Source: JAABPW01 sp037132275 (GTDB lineage Bacteria > Verrucomicrobiota > Kiritimatiellia > CAIKKV01 > CAITUY01). Taken from it: a stretch of 64,000 nucleotides of DNA. The stretch is taken from contig JBAXPK010000009.1 of NCBI GenBank assembly GCA_037132275.1, positions 1 through 64,000 of the forward strand. The letters are read 5' to 3'. The notes below the pieces were generated by a model. That model saw only the letters and a list, made by a program, of their open reading frames with translations. It was not told the DNA's origin and searched no databases. Position numbers and translations under genes: made by a program. This document shows, piece after piece, positions 57,788 through 64,000 of this stretch (its first letter is position 1; each line of letters begins with the position of its first letter).

Positions 57788-59022
57788 AAATGCGAGCCAT
57801 GATAGTTGTCATGTTGTGCATCCTGGGCGCAGGGCTCATGACATTGCCGATGGGCTGCCGTGATCAGAACCATTCGCGCGGTACCGCCAAGGTCGCGCAG
57901 TATCATTGCCCCATGCATCCCACGGTGGTTGACAACAAGCCCAGTGACTGCCCGATTTGCGGGATGAAACTGGTGCTGATCGACGAACCAGCGGCAAAGT
58001 CGGGTGCGGGGTCGGTTGCCGGACAGGTCGCGGGGTTGGCGGCCGTCACCATTTCCCTGGAGGCGCGTGAGCGCATGGGGCTCACGTTGGGTACGGTTGA
58101 ACCGCGCGTCTTTACGCGATCCCTTCGAACCTCGGCGCGGATCGTGCCTGATGAGACCCGTCAGTACCGGGTGACGACGAAGGTGGAGGGATGGGTGGAG
58201 TCGCTGTCCGTGGGAGCCACCGGTCAGGCGGTGAAGAAAGGCGAGCCGCTTCTCTCTCTTTACAGCCCGGAACTGGTGTCGGCCCAGCAGGAGTATTTGA
58301 TTGCCATCCACTCCAAAATGCTGGCGGGTGAGGGGGGCGATGCGTTATTGGCGGCGGCCCGGCGTCGGCTTCAGTTGCGGGATATCACCGATGAGCAAAT
58401 CGCCCAGTTGGAAAAACGGGGTGAACCCCTGAAGGCTCTGACCCTTTTTGCCCCGGCCTCGGGGCGGATCACGGAAAAGAGCGTCCTGGCGGGCCAGAAA
58501 ATCATGCCGGGCGAGTCCTTGATGGTGGTGAGCGACTTCTCCGTGGTGTGGGGAGATGCCGATATCTATGAATCGGATCTGCCGTTCGTGCATGAGGGCC
58601 TGCCAATGGAGATATCCTTGCCATTCTGGCCCGGGAAGAATTTCCAGGGTGTGATCAGCTATGTGGCGCCCAGTCTCGATCCTGTGAGCCGGACGGTAAA
58701 AGCGCGGTTGGTCATTCCGAATCCGGAGTTGCTTCTCAAGCCTGAAATGTATGCCGAGGCCCGGCTATCCTATTCTTTGGGAGAGCGGCTTGCCGTGCCA
58801 GAGGCGGCGGTGATGCGTACGGGTGAACGGGGTTATGCCTTCCGGGATGGCGGCGATGGCCAATTGGTTCCGGTTGAGGTGGAACTGGGCGCGCACATGG
58901 ATGGCTTTTACGAAGTGCTGTCAGGGTTGAAAGCCGGTGAGCGGGTGGTCACGTCCGCGAATTTTCTGGTGGATTCAGAATCTTCAATGCGGGCCGCGCT
59001 GGAGGCGGTTTCGGGGAAATAA
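57784..59022 (+). CDS. CusB-like membrane fusion protein with heavy-metal-binding domain
   Basis: A 412-residue lipoprotein (lipobox LPMGC) of the RND adaptor family. Residues about 35-62 form a heavy-metal-binding domain (QYHCPMHPTVV...CPICGMKL), as in CusB-like proteins that handle Cu(I)/Ag(I). The hairpin, lipoyl and beta-barrel parts follow, for example GWVESLSVGATGQAVKKGEPL and VWGDADIYESDLP. It is between the CusC- and CusA-like genes. Confidence 0.93.
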   Translation: MKMRAMIVVMLCILGAGLMTLPMGCRDQNHSRGTAKVAQYHCPMHPTVVDNKPSDCPICGMKLVLIDEPAAKSGAGSVAGQVAGLAAVTISLEARERMGLTLGTVEPRVFTRSLRTSARIVPDETRQYRVTTKVEGWVESLSVGATGQAVKKGEPLLSLYSPELVSAQQEYLIAIHSKMLAGEGGDALLAAARRRLQLRDITDEQIAQLEKRGEPLKALTLFAPASGRITEKSVLAGQKIMPGESLMVVSDFSVVWGDADIYESDLPFVHEGLPMEISLPFWPGKNFQGVISYVAPSLDPVSRTVKARLVIPNPELLLKPEMYAEARLSYSLGERLAVPEAAVMRTGERGYAFRDGGDGQLVPVEVELGAHMDGFYEVLSGLKAGERVVTSANFLVDSESSMRAALEAVSGK

Positions 59023-59025
59023 TCC

Positions 59026-62000
59026 ATGATCAAGCGCATTATTGAATTTAGCGCGCGCAACCGGGTGCTGGTCATTATGCTGGTGGTGGCCGCCATGGCC
59101 TACGCCATGCATGCGCTCCGGAATATCAACCTGGACGCGATTCCCGACCTGAGCGATACCCAGGTGATTGTCCAGTCCCGCTGGGATCGCAGTCCCGATA
59201 TCATTGAAGACCAGATTACCTATCCGGTCATCACAGCTTTGCTGGGCGCGCCGAAGGTCAAGGCGATCCGCGGCTTCAGCGATTTTGGGTTCTCCTACGT
59301 GTATGTCATCTTTCAGGACGGAACCGATATCTACTGGGCGCGCAGTCGTGTGGTGGAATATTTGTCCAAACTTCAAGGCGCCCTGCCCGCCGGGGTGACT
59401 CCCCAGCTCGGACCGGATGCGACGGGGGTAGGGTGGGTCTATCAGTATGCCCTGGTTGACAAGAGCGGCACACACAATCTGGCCGACCTGCGCAGTTTTC
59501 AGGATTGGACGCTGCGCTATGCCCTGCAAAGTGTGCCGGGTGTGGCCGAGGTGGCGGGAATTGGCGGCTTCCAAAAGCAGTATCAGGTCACGGTGGATCC
59601 GGCCCGGTTGCAGAGTTATGGCGTTTCAATGATGGATGTCGCCGGCGCGGTGAAACGCAGTAACAACGAAGTCGGCGGCCGGTTATTGGAGTGGAGCGGC
59701 CGGGAATACATGGTGCGCGGGCGGGGCTATGTGACGTCCACGGAGGATATCGGCAAGGCCGTGGTCAGGGCGGGAAACACCGGCACGCCGGTGTTGCTGC
59801 GCGATGTCGCGACCGTTGCCCTGGGATCCCAGATCCGGCGCGGGGTTTCCGATTTGGACGGCAATGGCGATACGGTGGGCGGCATTGTGGTCATGCGGCA
59901 CGGTGAAAATGCCTTGAACGTCATTGAGCGGGTGAAGGCGAAACTCGACGAACTCAAGCCGTCGCTGCCCAAGGGCGTGGAGGTGGTGACGACCTATGAC
60001 CGATCCGGCCTGATTAAGCGGGCGATTGCCAGTCTCAAGGATGACCTGGTGATGGAAATGATCATCGTCAGTCTGGTCATTTTGTTTTTCCTGTGGCATC
60101 TTCCCTCTGCCATGGTGCCGATCCTGACCATTCCGGTCTCGGTGCTGTTATGTTTCATCCCACTGTATTTGATGGGGATCAGCTCCAACATCATGAGTCT
60201 CTCCGGGCTTGCCATATCAATCGGTGTGCTGGTGGATGGCGCGATTGTTGAAGTCGAAAATGCGTACCGGAAACTTGAACTCTGGAAACGGTCGGGTGGC
60301 AAGGGGGACTGTCATGCGATCCGGCTGGAGGCGCTCATTGAGGTCGCGCCCTCGGTCTTTTTCTCGTTGCTGGTGGTGGCGGTCTCCTTTCTGCCGGTGT
60401 TTACGCTGGTGGATCAGGAGGGGCGGCTCTTTACGCCGCTGGCCTACACCAAGACGCTGGCCATCGCCATGGCGGCGCTGCTGGCGGTGACGCTCGATCC
60501 GGCCGTGCGCATGTTGTTCACCCGCATGGATGACTATAAATTCCGCTGGAAACCGTTGTCGGGAGTATTAAACGCCCTGTTGGTAGGGCGCTATGTCCGC
60601 GAAGATAAGCATCCGGTCAGCCGGTTGCTGTTTGCGCTTTATGAGCGGCCCTGTCGCTGGGTTCTGCGTCATCCCAGGACGGTGATTACGCTCGCCGTCG
60701 CGATTGTGGCGAGCACGGTGCCGGTGTATCTGAAATTGGGCAGCGAGTTCATGCCGCCCCTGGATGAAGGCACGATTCTCTATATGCCCACCACGATGCC
60801 CGGTATCTCGGTGACCGAGGCCCAGCGGTTGATGGAGACGCAGGACCGGATACTGCACACCTTCCCTGAGGTTGTCTCGGTCTTTGGCAAAGCCGGCCGC
60901 TCGGATACGTCCACCGATCCCGCCCCGTTCTCGATGATGGAGACCACGGTGGCGCTGAAACCGATGGCCGAATGGCGTGCGAAACCTTGCTGGTATTCAA
61001 ATTTTGCCCCTCCGTGGCTGCGCTCTGTGCTGGGCCATATCTGGCCGGAACATATCTCGCGGGAGGAACTGATCGCCGAGTTGGATCGCGCCCTCAAGAT
61101 CCCCGGCTCGGTCAACGCCTGGACCATGCCGATCAAGGGTCGGATCGATATGCTTACCACCGGGGTGCGCACCCCCGTCGGAATCAAGGTGTTTGGCAAA
61201 GACCTCGCCGAGATTCAGCACGTGGGGGAGTCGATTGAAGGGGTTCTGCAAAAGGTGCCCGGAACACGCAGCGTGTTTGCCGAGCGCGCCTCCGGCGGGT
61301 TCTTTGTGGATATTGTACCCAGGCGTGAGGCCTTGGCCCGCTATGGGCTGACCGTGGATGACCTGCAGGCGGTGGTCATGTCCGCCATTGGCGGCGAAAC
61401 CGTTTCGACCACGATTGAAGGCCGCGAGCGTTACAGCATCAACGTGCGCTACCCGCGTGATCTGCGCAGTCACCTGGATGAACTGCAGCGGGTTCTGGTG
61501 ACGGCCCGTATGGGCGACGTGCAGGTCCCGTTGTCCGAGGTGGCCGATCTCGCGCTGGTCAACGGGCCCGCCATGATCCGCGACGAAAACGGAATGCTGG
61601 CGGGTTACGTCTATGTGGATATCGCCGGGCGTGACCTGGGCGGCTATGTGGAGGAGGCCAAGCGGGTGGTGGGCGAAAAGGTGTCGCTCCCGACGGGTTA
61701 TTCACTGGTCTGGAGCGGGCAATACGAGAACATGATGCGGGTACGGGAACGAATGAAGGTGGTGGTGCCGCTGACCATCGGGTTGATCTTCCTGCTGCTC
61801 TATATGAACACCAAGTCCGCGTTCAAGACGCTGGTGGTGATGCTGGCCGTGCCGTTTTCGCTGGTGGGCGCCGTGTGGCTGCTCTATCTGCTTGGCTACA
61901 ACATGTCCGTGGCCGTCTGGGTGGGCATGATTGCCTTGATGGGGCTGGATGCCGAGACCGGGGTGTTTATGCTGCTGTTTCTTGATTTGTCGTATGCCGA

Positions 62001-62268
62001 GGCCAAACGGGAAGGACGTCTGCGAACCCTGGCCGACTTGCATGAGGCCATCGTGCATGGCGCGGTCAAGCGTATCCGGCCCAAACTAATGACCGTGGCT
62101 GCCGCCTCCATGGGTTTGATGCCGATCATGTGGTCCATCGGAACAGGGTCAGACCTGATGAAGCGGGTGGCCGCCCCCATGGTCGGTGGGCTGTTTACCT
62201 CGTTCCTGATGGAGTTGCTTGTCTACCCCGCCATCTATCTCCTATGGAAACGCCGCGCCACTACATAG
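59026..62268 (+). CDS. CusA/CzcA-family heavy-metal efflux RND transporter
   Basis: A 1080-residue inner-membrane proton-driven pump with twelve expected spans. The segments KAGRSDTSTDPAPFSMMETTVALKP and KGRIDMLTTGVRTPVGIKV match the CusA subgroup, whose conserved methionines carry Cu(I)/Ag(I) out. The GAETG(V)xMLL-type segment is AETGVFMLLFLD. The CusB-like protein with a metal-binding domain supports monovalent copper or silver as substrate rather than Co/Zn/Cd. The sigma-anti-sigma-CnrX genes upstream provide the likely control. Confidence 0.94.
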   Translation: MIKRIIEFSARNRVLVIMLVVAAMAYAMHALRNINLDAIPDLSDTQVIVQSRWDRSPDIIEDQITYPVITALLGAPKVKAIRGFSDFGFSYVYVIFQDGTDIYWARSRVVEYLSKLQGALPAGVTPQLGPDATGVGWVYQYALVDKSGTHNLADLRSFQDWTLRYALQSVPGVAEVAGIGGFQKQYQVTVDPARLQSYGVSMMDVAGAVKRSNNEVGGRLLEWSGREYMVRGRGYVTSTEDIGKAVVRAGNTGTPVLLRDVATVALGSQIRRGVSDLDGNGDTVGGIVVMRHGENALNVIERVKAKLDELKPSLPKGVEVVTTYDRSGLIKRAIASLKDDLVMEMIIVSLVILFFLWHLPSAMVPILTIPVSVLLCFIPLYLMGISSNIMSLSGLAISIGVLVDGAIVEVENAYRKLELWKRSGGKGDCHAIRLEALIEVAPSVFFSLLVVAVSFLPVFTLVDQEGRLFTPLAYTKTLAIAMAALLAVTLDPAVRMLFTRMDDYKFRWKPLSGVLNALLVGRYVREDKHPVSRLLFALYERPCRWVLRHPRTVITLAVAIVASTVPVYLKLGSEFMPPLDEGTILYMPTTMPGISVTEAQRLMETQDRILHTFPEVVSVFGKAGRSDTSTDPAPFSMMETTVALKPMAEWRAKPCWYSNFAPPWLRSVLGHIWPEHISREELIAELDRALKIPGSVNAWTMPIKGRIDMLTTGVRTPVGIKVFGKDLAEIQHVGESIEGVLQKVPGTRSVFAERASGGFFVDIVPRREALARYGLTVDDLQAVVMSAIGGETVSTTIEGRERYSINVRYPRDLRSHLDELQRVLVTARMGDVQVPLSEVADLALVNGPAMIRDENGMLAGYVYVDIAGRDLGGYVEEAKRVVGEKVSLPTGYSLVWSGQYENMMRVRERMKVVVPLTIGLIFLLLYMNTKSAFKTLVVMLAVPFSLVGAVWLLYLLGYNMSVAVWVGMIALMGLDAETGVFMLLFLDLSYAEAKREGRLRTLADLHEAIVHGAVKRIRPKLMTVAAASMGLMPIMWSIGTGSDLMKRVAAPMVGGLFTSFLMELLVYPAIYLLWKRRATT

Positions 62269-62316
62269 GGCACATGTCACGTCCGTAGGGGTTCTATTTG
62301 GTACTCAAGAGAAGAG

Positions 62317-62418
62317 TTTGAACAGAAGCACACAAAGATCACGAAGAATAAGAATTATTATTACCGCCGGAGGCGGAAATAACAATTCCTTTGCGAGCTT
62401 CGTGGCCTTCTGTTCAAA
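62317..62418. repeat. Dispersed palindromic repeat, TTTGAACAGAAG family, copy B
   Basis: Arms TTTGAACAGAAG (62317-62328) and CTTCTGTTCAAA (62407-62418), 12 bp, perfect, with a GC-rich centre CCGCCGGAGGCGG like copy A. It follows the cusA-like gene, so the two copies bracket the pump operon. Confidence 0.85.
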
Positions 62419-62537
62419 ATTATTGCCGGATTATAGGGGGCAAATACAAGTCCGACGGGAGTGACATGCTCCCCACAGTCGCCCGGTAAGCCAAACTGGC
62501 TTGACGGGGGGAGCCCCATACATAAAACTCATCCGCT

Positions 62538-64000
62538 ATGTCTTTGGGCGAATCATGCGATGTGGCTGTGATTGGGGGCGGGATCGGCGGATTGACTGCC
62601 GCCGCCCTTCTTTCCAAAGCCGGCCTCAAGGTCTCGGTGTTTGAAGCCCAGGGTCAGCCCGGCGGCTATCTTTGCGGCTTCGACCGCAACGGCTTTGCCT
62701 TCGATACGGCGATCCAATGGCTCAATCAGTGCCATTCCGGCGGGTTCGTCCACCGTCTGTTCAACACCCTCGGCGATGATTATCCCCGCTGTAAACCGCT
62801 CACGCGCATCAGCCGAACGCGGGGCGCCGCGTTCGATTACCTGCTCACCACCAATCCCCTGGCCTTGCGGGATCGCCTGATTCAGGATTTCCCGGGCGAC
62901 GAGAAAGGCATCCGCGCATTTTTCCGTGATGCGCAGGCGCTCGGCCTGCGGTGGGAACGCCTGAATGACTGTATCCGCACCAGCGAGACCATGGCCATTG
63001 CCGAGAAGTTCAGTCACGGGGGCCGGATGCTGGGATGGTGCCTCCCCATCATGAAGCATATCCGGGTCTCGGTTGATAAGGGTGTGGAGCGATATTTCCA
63101 AAATCCGGAACTGAAAAAACTCTTCGCCTGGCAGGAAAGTTTCATCGCCATGTTGATGCCGGTCGCCTGGGCCTTTACCGGAAATTTTCATGCGCCGCCG
63201 CGCGGCGGCAGCCGCGCCCTGGTGGCCTGGCTCTGTAAAAATATCGAGTCCACCGGTTCGGCGGTGTACCTGAATCAACGGGTCGCCCGCGTGTTGTTGA
63301 ATGATCACAAACAGGCCGTTGGCGTATCCCTGGCCGATGGACGGGTGGTGCAGGCCGGGCAGGTTGTGTCGGCCGGCGATCTAAGGACGCTCTACGACGA
63401 GATGCTGCCCGCAGGATGCGTCTCCAACAGACTGCGGACTGCCGTGCGTACGGCCGACCTGTACTACTCGAATTTCTCCGTGTTCCTGGGCCTGGATTGC
63501 GACCCCGCCACGCTCGGATTCGGCGAGGAAATGCTTTACCTGACCAAAGATGGCGTCTCGCGTGAAGAGCAGTATGGCGGGGATCCGGAGAAAACCGCGC
63601 TGACGATCATGGCCCCGTCGGTTCGTGATCCTTCCGTGGCGCCGCCGGGGAAGGGGACGCTGACCATTCATTGCCCGGCCATTCTGAGCCGTTATGACAC
63701 CTGGCACACCGAAGAAGGCAGGAAACGCGGCGCAGACTACAAGGCGTTCAAGACGCAATTCGCCGAGACGTTGATCCGCCGTGTGGAGGAGGAGTTCGCG
63801 CCCGGGCTCCGCAGCCACATCGAAGTCATGGAAGCCGCGACCCCCGTGACGTACTGGCGGTACACCGGCAATGCGGAGGGAAGCATCATGGGAACCCGGC
63901 CGACCGGCAAAAATATCCGCGCCCTGGTGTCCCGCTGCAAAACCCCTGTGAAAAATCTCTTCGTGGCCGGGCATTGGGCGGATTATGGCGGAGGCGTTCC
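62538..64000 (+). CDS. CrtI-like FAD-dependent oxidoreductase, partial
   Basis: A gene open to the right edge (487 codons visible). The N-terminus CDVAVIGGGIGGLTAAALL is a GxGxxG FAD-binding Rossmann motif, followed by VFEAQGQPGGYLCGF. Near the edge, KNLFVAGHWADYGGGV is the conserved C-terminal FAD motif of phytoene desaturase and carotenoid isomerase-like enzymes. So it is nearly complete. The substrate is likely an isoprenoid or related compound, but this is not certain. No clear ribosome-binding site was seen before the ATG. Confidence 0.87.
   Translation, partial: MSLGESCDVAVIGGGIGGLTAAALLSKAGLKVSVFEAQGQPGGYLCGFDRNGFAFDTAIQWLNQCHSGGFVHRLFNTLGDDYPRCKPLTRISRTRGAAFDYLLTTNPLALRDRLIQDFPGDEKGIRAFFRDAQALGLRWERLNDCIRTSETMAIAEKFSHGGRMLGWCLPIMKHIRVSVDKGVERYFQNPELKKLFAWQESFIAMLMPVAWAFTGNFHAPPRGGSRALVAWLCKNIESTGSAVYLNQRVARVLLNDHKQAVGVSLADGRVVQAGQVVSAGDLRTLYDEMLPAGCVSNRLRTAVRTADLYYSNFSVFLGLDCDPATLGFGEEMLYLTKDGVSREEQYGGDPEKTALTIMAPSVRDPSVAPPGKGTLTIHCPAILSRYDTWHTEEGRKRGADYKAFKTQFAETLIRRVEEEFAPGLRSHIEVMEAATPVTYWRYTGNAEGSIMGTRPTGKNIRALVSRCKTPVKNLFVAGHWADYGGGV

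Overview
The window is a moderately GC-rich bacterial chromosome segment with short intergenic gaps. It contains two tRNA genes, many housekeeping genes and one accessory block. Several features together suggest a member of the PVC group, probably Kiritimatiellota, Lentisphaerota or Verrucomicrobiota: an operon of TPR proteins, ExbB, two ExbDs and a TonB-like protein fused to a terpene-cyclase-like toroid; a TIGR03790 protein; and several families of short palindromic repeats. This placement is an inference. No rRNA is present.

Left region (1-24193). A LacI-family regulator with a very long Pro/Glu tail lies between two identical 18-bp palindromes. It sits downstream of a TrpB2-type synthase and an exported ankyrin-MORN protein. 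Next come hisH-hisF, a coiled-coil protein, tatD, and an LplT-like transporter coupled to a PlsC-ACP-acyl-ACP synthetase fusion (phospholipid repair). A minus-strand protein quality and genome-expression cluster follows: coaE-rho-tig-clpP-clpX. Then come a NUDIX-like gene, nrdR-unknown-purC, serC, tRNA-Arg(CCG) and the operon rfbA-ctp-tsaD.

Accessory block (24194-28343). Seven attC-like recombination sites delimit gene cassettes, with no integrase in the window, so this looks like a CALIN or the interior of a sedentary chromosomal integron. The cassettes carry five type II toxin-antitoxin modules: two MazF/PemK, one BrnTA with a nonsense codon in brnT, one VapBC and one RelE/ParE. One cassette encodes a small membrane protein. 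One carries no gene, only a group II intron-like remnant inside an attC and a palindromic repeat. Most cassettes have their own promoter or operator.

Middle region (28340-44456). Maf; a leaderless zinc-finger-like orphan; the large envelope operon (TPR proteins, ExbB, ExbD1, ExbD2, a terminator, then the TonB-anchored toroid protein); mutL; an exported low-molecular-weight phosphatase-like protein; tRNA-Ser(GCU); a topoisomerase IA without zinc fingers; and gmhB.

Right region (44453-64000). A TIGR03790 protein whose 5' end runs into a heptamer-repeat hairpin, glycogen phosphorylase, a cytochrome c and a DUF6508-like protein. These are followed by a translationally coupled operon smr - DODA-type dioxygenase - PaaK-like ligase - SufS-like desulfurase, and then a membrane glycosyltransferase. 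The last large unit is a metal-resistance locus: ECF sigma factor, membrane anti-sigma candidate, CnrX-like periplasmic protein, YHS/TRASH-like protein and a CusCBA-type RND pump. A CrtI-like FAD oxidoreductase runs off the right edge.
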